Below are positions 9,483 to 17,985 of a stretch of 64,000 nt of DNA, one piece after another. A program made the position numbers and the translations under genes. A model generated the notes under the pieces. The model made no database searches. It worked only from the letters and a program-made list of their open reading frames with translations, and had not been told where the DNA came from. How positions within the stretch are numbered: position 1 is the stretch's first letter; the number at the start of each line of letters is the position of its first letter. Origin of the DNA: Fibrobacter intestinalis (lineage in GTDB: Bacteria; Fibrobacterota; Fibrobacteria; Fibrobacterales; Fibrobacteraceae); NCBI RefSeq assembly GCF_900167415.1, contig NZ_FUWU01000013.1, positions 1 to 64,000 of the forward strand. Reading direction: 5' to 3'.

Positions 9483-10130
9483 TTAAGCCTGTGCTTCTTC
9501 CGTAGATTCCGGAGAATCTTCTACCGGAATTTTCTTCACGACGTTGCGACGACCATAACGAACTTTGGCCGGATCAAATTCGGCACCCAGCGTCGTTTCC
9601 ACTTCCGCAGCCGCAGGAGCAGCGGGAGCCGCAACCGGAGCTTCGGGAAGAGTCGCCTGAATTCGCGGAGGAAGAGGACGACGTCCGCCTTCTACGCGGG
9701 GAGTTTCTTCAACTGCCGGAGCCGGAACCGGATCTACAGGAGCAGACGGAACGTTATCGACAGGAGCCGCAACCTGAGTGGTTTCGGGTTGCGCAAAATC
9801 GCGACGGCCAGAACGGACTTCATTGCGACCGTTACGACGATCATTACGGCGATCGTTTCTGTCACGATTAAAAGAACGTTCCTGACGGTTCGCATTTCCT
9901 GAATTGCCACGTTCACGACGATCGTTATTCCGATTATTTTCCCGGCGGTCATTATTGCGCGCAGCCATATCCTGAGCACTGACCGGGTGACGGTTCGGTT
10001 TCAGATTCGTATCGGAAACCCGTTTGACAATCGGAGTGTGAAGCATCGTGATGAGCTTATTCACCTTGGAAAGGATAACAATCCCAAGGATAACCGCAAT
10101 AGCGGCAAGAGCGAGAGTGATATATTCCAT
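9483..10130 (-). CDS. Membrane-anchored Arg/Asn-rich low-complexity protein
   Basis: 215 aa. One N-terminal transmembrane helix (about residues 4-21, ITLALAAIAVILGIVILS), then a disordered region. Residues about 57-110 are almost only Arg, Asn, Asp and Glu (NDRRENNRNNDRRERGN), and residues 115-190 are Pro/Ala/Glu-rich with repeated APV and EAP. The C-terminus has KVRYGRRNVVKKI. The layout suggests a membrane-tethered protein with an RNA- or DNA-binding or phase-separating segment, but no domain is recognised. It is divergent from lexA and ends in its own terminator. Confidence 0.7.
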   Translation of the reverse strand: MEYITLALAAIAVILGIVILSKVNKLITMLHTPIVKRVSDTNLKPNRHPVSAQDMAARNNDRRENNRNNDRRERGNSGNANRQERSFNRDRNDRRNDRRNGRNEVRSGRRDFAQPETTQVAAPVDNVPSAPVDPVPAPAVEETPRVEGGRRPLPPRIQATLPEAPVAAPAAPAAAEVETTLGAEFDPAKVRYGRRNVVKKIPVEDSPESTEEAQA

Positions 10131-10445
10131 TTAAATTACCTCAATCTAAGGGTGGCACGAAAAGCGGCTGGAAGGACCGTAATTCTCGCGGAAGTCATCA
10201 GAAAAGGGCCATTTAATAACGCTCTAAAGAGCTCAACAGCCGTATGAAAAAGCCTCAACGGGCAAAATTCGCCAACCGGCGAAGAAGTAAATTGACTTCG
10301 ACGCCTAATTTAGATAAATCGGCGATAAAAAGGCTCTTTTTCAACATAAAAAACGACAAAAAAGCTGTAAAAAAAATTTGTGCAGTGAATATATTGACAA
10401 TTAAACAAATGTGCAGTATATTTAAAAAGAAAAACGAGGTATCAC
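10131..10445. other. Divergent spacer upstream of lexA
   Basis: Holds the lexA promoter at its right end. A 75-codon frame from 10244 overlaps lexA and lacks gene character, so it is not called. Nothing else recognised except the small hairpin GCTCTAAAGAGC near 10220. Confidence 0.6.
10380..10424 (+). promoter_or_regulatory. lexA promoter with two GTGCA half-sites
   Basis: TTG at 10394-10396 and TATATTTA at 10417-10424 are separated by 20 bases, a Bacteroidetes-like arrangement. Two copies of TGTGCAGT, at about 10380 and 10410, flank the -33 element in direct orientation. The LexA target I recall for Fibrobacter is TGCNCN4GTGCA; only the GTGCA half is clear in each copy, so autoregulation is likely but the exact operator is uncertain. 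Confidence 0.6.
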
Positions 10446-11096
10446 ATGGACAAAAAGGCACTCACCGATAGGCAAAAAGAAATTTACGACTACATCCGTT
10501 CCTGTACCGAAAAAGAAAAAATGCCTCCCACCGTCCGGGAAATCGGCGACAAATTCGGCATTTCTTCCACAAATGGAGTCCGCTCGATTCTGGCCGCCCT
10601 AATTAAAAAAGGCTACATCCGCCGCGCCCCCCGGTTGAGCCGAGGCATTGAAATTCTCGAATCAACCCATTCTCCGCAGCGTGAACCGGAAACAAAAAAT
10701 TTAAAAGACTTCGTAGAAGTACCTATCATCGGCAGAGTCGCAGCAGGGTCACCGATTCTCGCTGTGCAGAACATCGAAGGAACCGTTACGGTGGACAGGG
10801 ATTTTCTGGCAAGCCAGCCCAATGTGTTCGCTCTACATGTAAAAGGGGATTCGATGATCAACGCTGGCATTTTTGACGGGGACCTCGTTTTTGCACGTTC
10901 TCAAACCCAAGCGGAACGCGGAGAAATCATCATCGCCCAAATCAACGATGAAGCCACCGTTAAATACTACCAGCCGCAACCCGATCATATTGAACTTCGC
11001 CCGGCAAACCCCAAATACCAGCCGATTATCGTCAATGCCAACAGTAACTTTTCCATTGCCGGTAGGGTGATTGGCGTCCTGCGGAAAATCAACTAG
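10446..11096 (+). CDS. lexA: LexA SOS repressor
   Basis: 216 aa. The N-terminal winged helix ([14 protein letters not shown] ... [19 protein letters not shown]) binds SOS operators; the C-terminal S24 peptidase domain self-cleaves when RecA filament forms. The cleavage bond is Ala100-Gly101 (GRVAAGSP), the nucleophile Ser136 ([13 protein letters not shown]) and the general base Lys173 (EATVKYY), all present. The start is the ATG after ACGAGG. Its upstream region carries repeated GTGCA elements consistent with autorepression. It ends at a bidirectional terminator shared with the convergent neighbour. Confidence 0.97.
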   Translation: MDKKALTDRQKEIYDYIRSCTEKEKMPPTVREIGDKFGISSTNGVRSILAALIKKGYIRRAPRLSRGIEILESTHSPQREPETKNLKDFVEVPIIGRVAAGSPILAVQNIEGTVTVDRDFLASQPNVFALHVKGDSMINAGIFDGDLVFARSQTQAERGEIIIAQINDEATVKYYQPQPDHIELRPANPKYQPIIVNANSNFSIAGRVIGVLRKIN

Positions 11097-11134
11097 CAGA
11101 AAACGATCCGACCCCGGAGGTTCTCTCTAAAAAG

Positions 11135-11164
11135 AAAACGCCACAATTTCTGTAGCGTTTTTAG
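11135..11164. terminator. Bidirectional terminator
   Basis: AAAACGCCACA and TGTAGCGTTTT form an A-rich/T-rich stem with an AATTTC loop and one mismatch. It lies between convergent lexA and the zinc-finger gene and can work on both strands. Confidence 0.7.
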
Positions 11165-11187
11165 AAAGCAAAGTTTTCAAAGGAGGA

Positions 11188-12282
11188 TTAGAGTTTATCC
11201 ATATCAGAATCGTCCAAGTCGAGGTCCTTGTCCGCTTCATCGATTTCCTCTTGAGACGGTGCTTCGCCAAAATCGTCATCGTCACGGGCTTCATCCAAAG
11301 AATCCGCTCCGAGAAGCTTTGCCTGATAACTCAAGTGGCGGGCTTCCTTGGAACGCCCAAGTCCCAAAATTTCCGCACATTCTTCGCAATAGCCCAAATC
11401 CTTGTCCACACGGTATTCCGGAGAAACGGGATTGCGGCAGCACTTTGTACAAAGCTGACGGGAACACTCCTGGGTAAAGCGGATATTTTCTTCCTGCAAT
11501 TCCGCAATCACACGCGCATAAAGTTCTTCTGGAGTTTCATCGACCAAAGAGGCTCGATGTCGCATGCTGACCGTCGGCTTTTCCCCCTCTTCCGTAGGGC
11601 CTTTTTTCCGGGAAGTCTTATCTTCCTGTTCGGCATCAATAATAAAGAATGCGCTTTTTGCCAAAACGCCCCCATTTTGCAAAAGAATGGCGTCGTCTTG
11701 AACAACAGGCTGCGTTTTTTTCGCATTAGAAGGTGTTGCGATTTTATTGCCGCCAGCCGAGCCGCTGCCCGATTTAGCGTCGTCGTTCGTTTTTGGACTA
11801 TCAACGGGCTTGGCTTGGCCGATTCCTTTTTTTCCCGGTGTTTTTGTCACTGCAGGTTCGACTTTGGCATTCTTTGTTTCCGCCGACTTTTCCGACGTTT
11901 GAAGCACAACCTTCATTTCTTCCTTTTTTGTGCCATTTTTCGTTTTGACAGCCTTTGGCGACTCCGGTTTACCTTTTTCGATTTTTTTCGTCGATTTTGC
12001 CGCCGAATTTTTGACCGTTTTTACCGCCGCTTGTTTGGCGATTTCTTTCTTGGCCTGCGTTTTCTTTGCCGGCACCGTTTTTTTTGCAGACGACGATGCC
12101 GTCTTGGACGCCGACGCTGCGGATTTTTTTACGGGTGCGGCCTTTGCTACAGCCTTTTCATTTTTTTTCGGGGAAACATTCTTTTTTGCAGAAGACGCCG
12201 ACTTTTGGGCGGATCCTACTTTTTTAACGTTCTTTTTTTCAGGAACCGATTTCTTTTTGGGCGGTTGTTTTTTAGAGCTCAT
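11188..12282 (-). CDS. Histone H1-like tail fused to DksA/TraR-type zinc finger
   Basis: 364 aa. Residues 1 to about 185 are Lys/Ala/Ser/Pro-rich low complexity (KKSAASASKTASSSAKK), like bacterial histone H1-type nucleoid proteins. After a linker, ETPEELYARVIAELQEENIRF begins a helical segment leading to LCTKCCRNP ... LGYCEEC, a Cys-x-x-Cys ... Cys-x-x-Cys zinc finger of the DksA/TraR kind. The last 35 residues are very acidic (DDDDFGEAP ... DLDLDDSDMDKL). DksA binds RNA polymerase through its secondary channel; here the long coiled-coil tip is not evident, so polymerase control is only a possibility. It is divergent from lepA. Confidence 0.75.
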   Translation of the reverse strand: MSSKKQPPKKKSVPEKKNVKKVGSAQKSASSAKKNVSPKKNEKAVAKAAPVKKSAASASKTASSSAKKTVPAKKTQAKKEIAKQAAVKTVKNSAAKSTKKIEKGKPESPKAVKTKNGTKKEEMKVVLQTSEKSAETKNAKVEPAVTKTPGKKGIGQAKPVDSPKTNDDAKSGSGSAGGNKIATPSNAKKTQPVVQDDAILLQNGGVLAKSAFFIIDAEQEDKTSRKKGPTEEGEKPTVSMRHRASLVDETPEELYARVIAELQEENIRFTQECSRQLCTKCCRNPVSPEYRVDKDLGYCEECAEILGLGRSKEARHLSYQAKLLGADSLDEARDDDDFGEAPSQEEIDEADKDLDLDDSDMDKL

Positions 12283-12369
12283 GCGCGAAAATATAATAAA
12301 ATTTCAATTTCATTTCTACTCATTCCCTTAGAACGCATCCCAAAATCCCTGTAAAAACACGCAAATAAC

Positions 12370-12377
12370 TATATTTG
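12370..12377 (+). promoter_or_regulatory. -7 element TATATTTG of lepA
   Basis: TATATTTG six bases before the lepA ATG, so the transcript would be nearly leaderless. No good TTG is seen 20 bases upstream. Confidence 0.4.
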
Positions 12378-12382
12378 CAGCA

Positions 12383-14209
12383 ATGGCCAGAACAGAAGAC
12401 AACATTCGCAATTTTTCCATTATCGCCCACATCGACCACGGCAAATCCACCCTTGCCGACCGATTGATTGAACTCACCAAAACCGTCGCCGAAAAAGATA
12501 TGCAGAACCAGCTTCTCGACGATATGGATTTGGAACGGGAGCGGGGCATCACGATTAAAGCCCACGCCATCCGCTTGCTGTATAACCGCGGAGAGCAGCA
12601 ATACATTCTTAATATGATCGATACGCCGGGGCATGTGGACTTCAGCTACGAGGTCAGCCGTTCTTTGGCCGCCTGCGAAGGGGCGATTCTTGTCGTCGAT
12701 GCTACGCAGGGTATCCAGGCGCAGACTCTTTCCAATCTCTACCTGGCAATAGAGAACGACCTCACCATCATCCCAGTGCTGAACAAAGTCGATTTACCCA
12801 GCGCCAACCCGGACCATGTAGCGCAACTCGTCGGCGATCTTCTGGGATACGAGCCGGAAAAAATTCCCCGCATTTCCGCTAAAACCGGCATCAATATCGC
12901 AGAAGTCCTGGACCGCATTGTCGATGAAATTCCCGCCCCCAAAGGCGACCCGGCTAGCAAGCTCCAGGCTCTCATTTTCGATTCGATGTACGATTCTTAC
13001 CGCGGTGTCATCAACGACATTCGCGTATTCAACGGCACGCTGCGCCCCGGGATGGAAATCCAGCTGATGGCAACGGGAGCGACCTACACCGTGACCGAAG
13101 TCGGCACATTCTCCATGAAACGCAATCCCCGAAAGGAACTTTCCGCGGGCATGGTCGGCTACGTCATGGCCAATGTCAAAACCATCAGCGATGTCAAAAT
13201 CGGCGACACCATTACCGATGCTGATGCCCCAGCAGAAACGCCGCTGCCCGGCTACAAAGACATCCAGCCGATGATTTACTCGGGCATTTACCCCATCGAC
13301 CCCGAAGACTATAAAAACCTGCGAGAGGCCCTTGAAAAACTGAAGTTGAACGATTCTGCCCTGCAATGGGAACCCGAAACATCCGACGCGCTCGGGTTTG
13401 GATTCCGCACCGGTTTTCTCGGCCTTCTGCACATGGAAATCGTGCAGGAACGCCTGGACCGCGAATTCGGTGTGAACATCATCACCACGGTTCCCAACGT
13501 CGAATACCACGTCTATCTGACCGGCGGCGACATGGTCAAGGTCTCCAGTCCGTCGAAACTCCCAGACGCGTCCCGTTATGAATGCATCGAAGAACCCTAC
13601 GTCAAGGCGCAGATTTTTACACCAAAGGATTACGTCGGAGCCATCATGAAGCTCTGCGAAGAAAAGCGCGGAGAATTCGACAACATGGAATACATCGACG
13701 AGACGAAAGTCATTCTCAAATACAATCTTCCGCTCGCCGAAATCATGTTCGACTTTTACGACAGGCTCAAGTCGATTAGCCGCGGCTATGGCGGACTCGA
13801 TTACGCGCCTCTCGGCTATCGTCCCAACAACCTTGTCAAGCTCGACATCTTGCTGAACGGCGATCCCGTCGATGCGTTTTCGGTCATCATTCACCGGGAA
13901 AAATCCGCATCTTATGCCAACGCCATTTGCGTCCGCTTAAAAGACTTGATCCCCCGGCAGCAATTCGACGTTGCCATTCAAGGTGCCATCGGCGGAAAAA
14001 TCATCAGCCGCAGCACGGTCAAAGCAGTACGCAAAGACGTTCTTGCCAAGTGTTATGGCGGCGACATCACCCGCAAGCGCAAACTTTTGGAAAAGCAGAA
14101 AGAAGGCAAGAAGCGCATGAAAAACATCGGTTCCGTCGAAGTACCGCAAAAAGCATTCCTCGCTGTGCTTTCGCTTTCCGATGCGGGAAAATCCTCTTCC
14201 GACTCGTGA
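12383..14209 (+). CDS. lepA: Elongation factor 4 (LepA)
   Basis: 608 aa, close to the usual 600. A translational GTPase that acts on ribosomes, assisting 30S assembly and back-translocation. The G domain shows AHIDHGKST (residues 15-23), the switch region [15 protein letters not shown] and NKVD. Then follow domain II, the EF-G-like domains, and the LepA-specific C-terminus ending around [20 protein letters not shown]. The start ATG is only a few bases after a TATATTTG promoter element, suggesting a very short leader. A signal-peptidase-like gene follows one base after the stop. Confidence 0.97.
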   Translation: MARTEDNIRNFSIIAHIDHGKSTLADRLIELTKTVAEKDMQNQLLDDMDLERERGITIKAHAIRLLYNRGEQQYILNMIDTPGHVDFSYEVSRSLAACEGAILVVDATQGIQAQTLSNLYLAIENDLTIIPVLNKVDLPSANPDHVAQLVGDLLGYEPEKIPRISAKTGINIAEVLDRIVDEIPAPKGDPASKLQALIFDSMYDSYRGVINDIRVFNGTLRPGMEIQLMATGATYTVTEVGTFSMKRNPRKELSAGMVGYVMANVKTISDVKIGDTITDADAPAETPLPGYKDIQPMIYSGIYPIDPEDYKNLREALEKLKLNDSALQWEPETSDALGFGFRTGFLGLLHMEIVQERLDREFGVNIITTVPNVEYHVYLTGGDMVKVSSPSKLPDASRYECIEEPYVKAQIFTPKDYVGAIMKLCEEKRGEFDNMEYIDETKVILKYNLPLAEIMFDFYDRLKSISRGYGGLDYAPLGYRPNNLVKLDILLNGDPVDAFSVIIHREKSASYANAICVRLKDLIPRQQFDVAIQGAIGGKIISRSTVKAVRKDVLAKCYGGDITRKRKLLEKQKEGKKRMKNIGSVEVPQKAFLAVLSLSDAGKSSSDS

Positions 14210-14210
14210 T

Positions 14211-15068
14211 ATGCCTGCGGCGTCGTATGCGAAAAAATTGCAAAGGGCTTCGTCCCGCAAATGGAATATCGTCCTGGGACTTGTTCTCCTTGCCGTTTTT
14301 TTGTTCAGCCTTGCATTGCGACTTTACGTCATAGAACCCGTCCGCATCGTCGGCAACGCTTTGGATTCAAGACTTTCTCCCGGAGATCTCGTCTGGGTTT
14401 GCAAGCTTCCCTTTTGCACAAACAAATTAACCCATGACGACATCGTTTTGGTTTCTTTAAACGGTCAAGATCCCATTCTTCGCTCCGTCTTTGGCTTGCC
14501 GGGCGATTCCATCCGCATCTTTCCCGATGGAAAAATCCAGTCCGGCGAAAATACGTTCCAGTGGGAAGACGAATCCGAAATCATCGTCCCCAGGGAATTT
14601 TACGTTCCCCGCCAAGGCGACAGCATTTCTTTTTCCGAATTGAACGACATCGCATTCGATTACGCCTCCCTGATTCTGCAAAACCAATTCGGCACACATA
14701 GATATTACACGCAAGCCCAGCTGCTACGCGAAAACGACACGCTGCCCCTTTCTCGGGTTGGCAGCGCACACATTTTCGGAAGGCCGGTGAGCATTCGCGA
14801 AATTCACGGTTTTCACTGGCAAGAGTACTTTATCATCAGCTTGCAAATCAATCGGGAAGAACCGGGTGCCAAGCCTGTCCGGTTTGAACGTAAAATCTAC
14901 AACGCGCTGGATTCTACAGAAATCAAAGGTTTTCGGTCACCGGACGACTTTTATTACTTGATTTGTACAAAAGGAAATCACTACGCCGATTCCCGTCAGC
15001 TCGGATTCATTGCAAAAAAACAAATCATCGGCAAGGTTGTGCGAGCGCAAACGCTTTTTCAGCACTAG
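14211..15068 (+). CDS. Signal peptidase I homologue without catalytic Ser/Lys
   Basis: 285 aa with one N-terminal transmembrane helix (about residues 20-37) and the S26A fold. In the active-site box, EPVRIVGNALDSRLSPGD aligns without gaps to the family's EPxRIPSGSMxPTLxxGD, putting Ala50 where the catalytic Ser should be. In the second box, ILRSVFGLPGD puts Arg91 where the general-base Lys should be. The third box GNHYADSRQLGF ... IIGK is conserved. It is therefore a probable non-catalytic paralogue, with a real lepB expected elsewhere. The start at 14211 follows the lepA stop by one base; an alternative ATG at 14181 overlaps lepA. lepA-lepB pairing is common in bacteria. Confidence 0.8.
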   Translation: MPAASYAKKLQRASSRKWNIVLGLVLLAVFLFSLALRLYVIEPVRIVGNALDSRLSPGDLVWVCKLPFCTNKLTHDDIVLVSLNGQDPILRSVFGLPGDSIRIFPDGKIQSGENTFQWEDESEIIVPREFYVPRQGDSISFSELNDIAFDYASLILQNQFGTHRYYTQAQLLRENDTLPLSRVGSAHIFGRPVSIREIHGFHWQEYFIISLQINREEPGAKPVRFERKIYNALDSTEIKGFRSPDDFYYLICTKGNHYADSRQLGFIAKKQIIGKVVRAQTLFQH

Positions 15069-15636
15069 CCCCGTGCAAATTCACCAAGTCGCCTTCTTGA
15101 ATAAAACGGCTCATCGCTTTGACCGCTTTGCCCGAATAGAAATGCCATGAAAGGGGATGTTCCAAGCTCTGCATTTTCTGTTCATCCACCTTCGCCACTT
15201 GCGTTTTATAAACGGGGAAATGCCGAATCTGCACTTGATTTTCAGCAGCGATTTGCTTCAAATCGGCAGCGGTTTCCAATGCGGAAATCCAAGCGACGTT
15301 TTGCACTTTTCGAATTTCTAAAAAGCGGGGAAAAGAATCCCGAGCACCTTTTTCCGTTCCCGCGGCCGCCACAGAAATTCCCTGCTGCAATAAAAAGCGC
15401 GCCGTTTGAGGTCCCGCTGTAAAAATCGGGCCTGCGAAATTTTTCAACGCTTCTTTCGCTATTGCCGCCGCACGAGGGCTTCCGACAAACGCCGAATCAC
15501 AGTCCAAAAAATCCAAAGGGATGCCCGTCGGCGCATAAGTTAGAGCGGGAATATGCAAAACCCGATTTCCCTTCTCTCGTTCCGCAGCGATAAAATCTTC
15601 CCCCGGCGCATCTATCTTCGTATAAATAACCAGCAT
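15025..15636 (-). CDS. hemD: Uroporphyrinogen-III synthase
   Basis: 203 aa, somewhat shorter than the usual 240-260. It closes hydroxymethylbilane with inversion of ring D to uroporphyrinogen III. HemD is poorly conserved; I recognise it by the two-domain alpha/beta pattern (GPIFTAGPQTARFLLQQG, then ETAADLKQIAAENQ ... FPVYKTQ, WHFYSGKAVKAMSRFI) and by position after hemC. I start it at the ATG at 15636, 8 bases after the hemC stop; the longer frame from 15726 overlaps hemC. Its 3' end overlaps the convergent signal-peptidase-like gene by 44 bases. Confidence 0.8.
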   Translation of the reverse strand: MLVIYTKIDAPGEDFIAAEREKGNRVLHIPALTYAPTGIPLDFLDCDSAFVGSPRAAAIAKEALKNFAGPIFTAGPQTARFLLQQGISVAAAGTEKGARDSFPRFLEIRKVQNVAWISALETAADLKQIAAENQVQIRHFPVYKTQVAKVDEQKMQSLEHPLSWHFYSGKAVKAMSRFIQEGDLVNLHGASAEKAFALAQPCR

Positions 15637-15644
15637 GAAAACCG

Positions 15645-16613
15645 TTACCGCTCCGATTCCCAAAAAGTCGAAATGGCTTCCGGCCCATTCGTCTCCAGCG
15701 GAAGAAGAATTCCCTGTCGTCGGCATTCGCCCATAAATTCGTCAGCAAATTTTTCCAACTTTTCTCCGGACTTCAACTCCAAAGCCGTAAAGCGTTGCGA
15801 CCGGCGCAGAAAACGACCGTCCCGCGGATCGGCAAGGTAAGCCGTAAAGCAAAACGAATTCGGTTCCGATTCCAGAACCGCTCCCATCGGGACTCGGCAG
15901 CCGCCGCCCAGCAGATTCATCCAGCGGCGTTCCGTCCGAGCGGCAATGACCGTCGCCTCATCGGAAATTCCTTCGGCAATTTCCTTTGCCCGTTTATTTT
16001 CCACGCAGGACTGCAAGGCGATAATTCCCTGCCCAATCGCCGGCGTGATTTTTTCAATCGAAAATCGCTCCGTAATCAGAGAGGACATTTCCAACCGGAC
16101 AAGCCCCGCCGCACCCAATAAAATCGCATCGCATTCCCCCGATTTAACCTTGTCGATTCGAGAGGGCAAATTGCCGCGCAAATTGACGCAATGCAAATCC
16201 GGCCGCAGCGATTTCAACTGCAAGACTCGGCGCGGCGACCCCGTTCCTATTTTGGCGCCCGGCTTCAAATCGGAAAAGCGCACGCCGCCAGAAACCAGAA
16301 CATCCCGAAAATCTTCCCGCTTCAAAAAGCCGGAAAGCTCCAACAGGGAATCCATGGAATCCGGAACGTCCTTCAACGAATGCACAGCCAAATCGATTCT
16401 CTTTTCTAAAAGGGCTTCCTCGATTTCCTTGACAAAAACGCCTTGTCCGCCAAAAGAAACCAAAGAGCGCACCCGATCTTTGTCCCCCTGCGTTTTAATC
16501 ACCTCGATTTCCACAGCGACAGACGGAAATTTCCGCACAATCAAATCCCGGGTCAAATTCGCCTGGGCCATGGCAAGCGCACTGCCGCGAGTCCCTATCC
16601 TAATCGTTTCCAT
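15645..16613 (-). CDS. hemC: Hydroxymethylbilane synthase (porphobilinogen deaminase)
   Basis: 322 aa. It polymerises four porphobilinogens into hydroxymethylbilane on a dipyrromethane cofactor. RIGTRGSALAMAQA at the N-terminus, the substrate-contact stretch HSLKDVPD, TGSPRRVLQL and the cofactor-attaching Cys239 (LGGGCRVPMGA) are all present. It overlaps the end of hemA by 14 bases and precedes hemD, giving the classic hemA-hemC-hemD operon for tetrapyrrole synthesis from glutamyl-tRNA. Confidence 0.96.
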   Translation of the reverse strand: METIRIGTRGSALAMAQANLTRDLIVRKFPSVAVEIEVIKTQGDKDRVRSLVSFGGQGVFVKEIEEALLEKRIDLAVHSLKDVPDSMDSLLELSGFLKREDFRDVLVSGGVRFSDLKPGAKIGTGSPRRVLQLKSLRPDLHCVNLRGNLPSRIDKVKSGECDAILLGAAGLVRLEMSSLITERFSIEKITPAIGQGIIALQSCVENKRAKEIAEGISDEATVIAARTERRWMNLLGGGCRVPMGAVLESEPNSFCFTAYLADPRDGRFLRRSQRFTALELKSGEKLEKFADEFMGECRRQGILLPLETNGPEAISTFWESER

Positions 16614-17889
16614 ACGAGCCTCTTTCCTGCAAATCGAACAGCCTTTCCAATATCAGGCGACTTTCCAAGCCAAGCCCCGCCGCCCCCAGATGTTTGAGTT
16701 CCGCCGAGGGACGGTGCAAAATTTTGGCAATCAATTCGTCCGCAAAACGGTGCAGACGTTCCCCTTCTTCGGGCGACACCCGATGTTCCCATTTTTGCAG
16801 CACTTCCGCCTCTATTTTTTCATGATGATTCCTCAAAGCGAGCATGAGCGGAATAACTCCCAAAGAAGCATACCATTCCGCAAAGGAATCCACCGCATCC
16901 CCGATAATTTCGCGCGCCCGTTCTGCAGAATGGCGTCGCCTGCTGCGGTTTTCTTCCACGACTTTAGTCAAATCGTCGATGCAAAAAAGCGACACGTCGG
17001 GAAGATTCGCCACTTCCGGTTCGATATTCCGCGGAACGCCAATGTCGATCAAAACCATTTTCCCAGAGTGCCGTTTGTTGCGAAACATCTCCGCGGAAAT
17101 CAGATATTCCGGAGAAGACGCCGCCGCAATCAGCAAGTCCAGCGATTCCAAATGTTCCGGCAACGCCTGCAAATCGAAAGCCTCGCCGCCAAATCGCGCG
17201 GCAAAATTCTGCGCTTTGGAAAGAGTCCTGTTGAAAAAAGAAAAACGGGACACTCCCGCAGCCGAAAGTTCCACAGAAGCGATATTCCCCATTTCGCCGA
17301 GTCCAAGAACGCCCACGCGCAGCGGAGCGAGACTTCCCAATTCCAAAAGCGCCAGCTGGACAGCCGCAAACGGAATCGAAACGGTTCCTTCGCCAATGGC
17401 GGTGTCTTCGCGGACTTTCTTTCCTAAACTCAACGCGGACTGAAAAAGATGGCTCAAGAAGAAGCCCGCCTTTCCCGCTTTCTGCGACGTCAAAAAAGCC
17501 TCTTTGACCTGCTGCAATATCTGGTTTTCACCTAGAACAAGACTGTCCAAAGACGAAACGACCGAATACAAATGCGAAATCGCTTCCGTATGCGTCAAAT
17601 AAAAGCAATGCGGAATCAGTTCGCCCACATCGATATGCGAAAATTCCGCCCACCAGTTGATCAGCGTGTCGCGCAAAGCTTCTGGATACAGGGTCGCCGC
17701 ATAAATTTCCGTCCGATTGCACGTCGAAAGGATGACCGCTTCCGAAAAACCGGGCAAATTTCCCAGACTGGAAAGCCCTTTCTCCAACTGGGATTCCGAA
17801 AAGCTCAACTTGTCCCTTAAAGCGACCGGACAGGTTTTATGGCTTGCACCTAAAACAACACAATGCGTATTTTCTTTATTTTTCATCAC
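16600..17889 (-). CDS. hemA: Glutamyl-tRNA reductase
   Basis: 429 aa. It reduces glutamyl-tRNA(Glu) to glutamate-1-semialdehyde with NADPH, the committed step of C5-pathway tetrapyrrole synthesis. The catalytic Cys57 lies in LSTCNRTE; SLVLGENQILQQVKEA and the Rossmann GVLGLGEMG are characteristic, and the C-terminal dimerisation helices are complete. Tandem starts MMKNKEN are possible; the first is used. It leads the hem operon and is divergent from the secreted-protein gene at 17986. Confidence 0.96.
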   Translation of the reverse strand: MMKNKENTHCVVLGASHKTCPVALRDKLSFSESQLEKGLSSLGNLPGFSEAVILSTCNRTEIYAATLYPEALRDTLINWWAEFSHIDVGELIPHCFYLTHTEAISHLYSVVSSLDSLVLGENQILQQVKEAFLTSQKAGKAGFFLSHLFQSALSLGKKVREDTAIGEGTVSIPFAAVQLALLELGSLAPLRVGVLGLGEMGNIASVELSAAGVSRFSFFNRTLSKAQNFAARFGGEAFDLQALPEHLESLDLLIAAASSPEYLISAEMFRNKRHSGKMVLIDIGVPRNIEPEVANLPDVSLFCIDDLTKVVEENRSRRRHSAERAREIIGDAVDSFAEWYASLGVIPLMLALRNHHEKIEAEVLQKWEHRVSPEEGERLHRFADELIAKILHRPSAELKHLGAAGLGLESRLILERLFDLQERGSYGND

Positions 17890-17985
17890 TTTTTCCCATA
17901 TCTTAAGCTAGAAAAATTTTCAGAAGCTTCCATTCAAAAAAGGATTATATATATTTAGTGCAGAATATTTTTTGGAGTTTTACGA

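Noticed and set aside
10244-10471. 75-residue basic protein upstream of lexA
   Set aside because: It overlaps the lexA promoter and its first codons, has no ribosome site, and has random-like composition.
12794-13894. 366-codon frame opposite lepA
   Set aside because: Shadow of lepA, whose GTPase motifs are unambiguous.
15946-17427. 493-codon open frame on the plus strand across hemC and hemA
   Set aside because: Covers two well-supported genes on the other strand. Composition is Arg/Ser/Phe-rich without domains.
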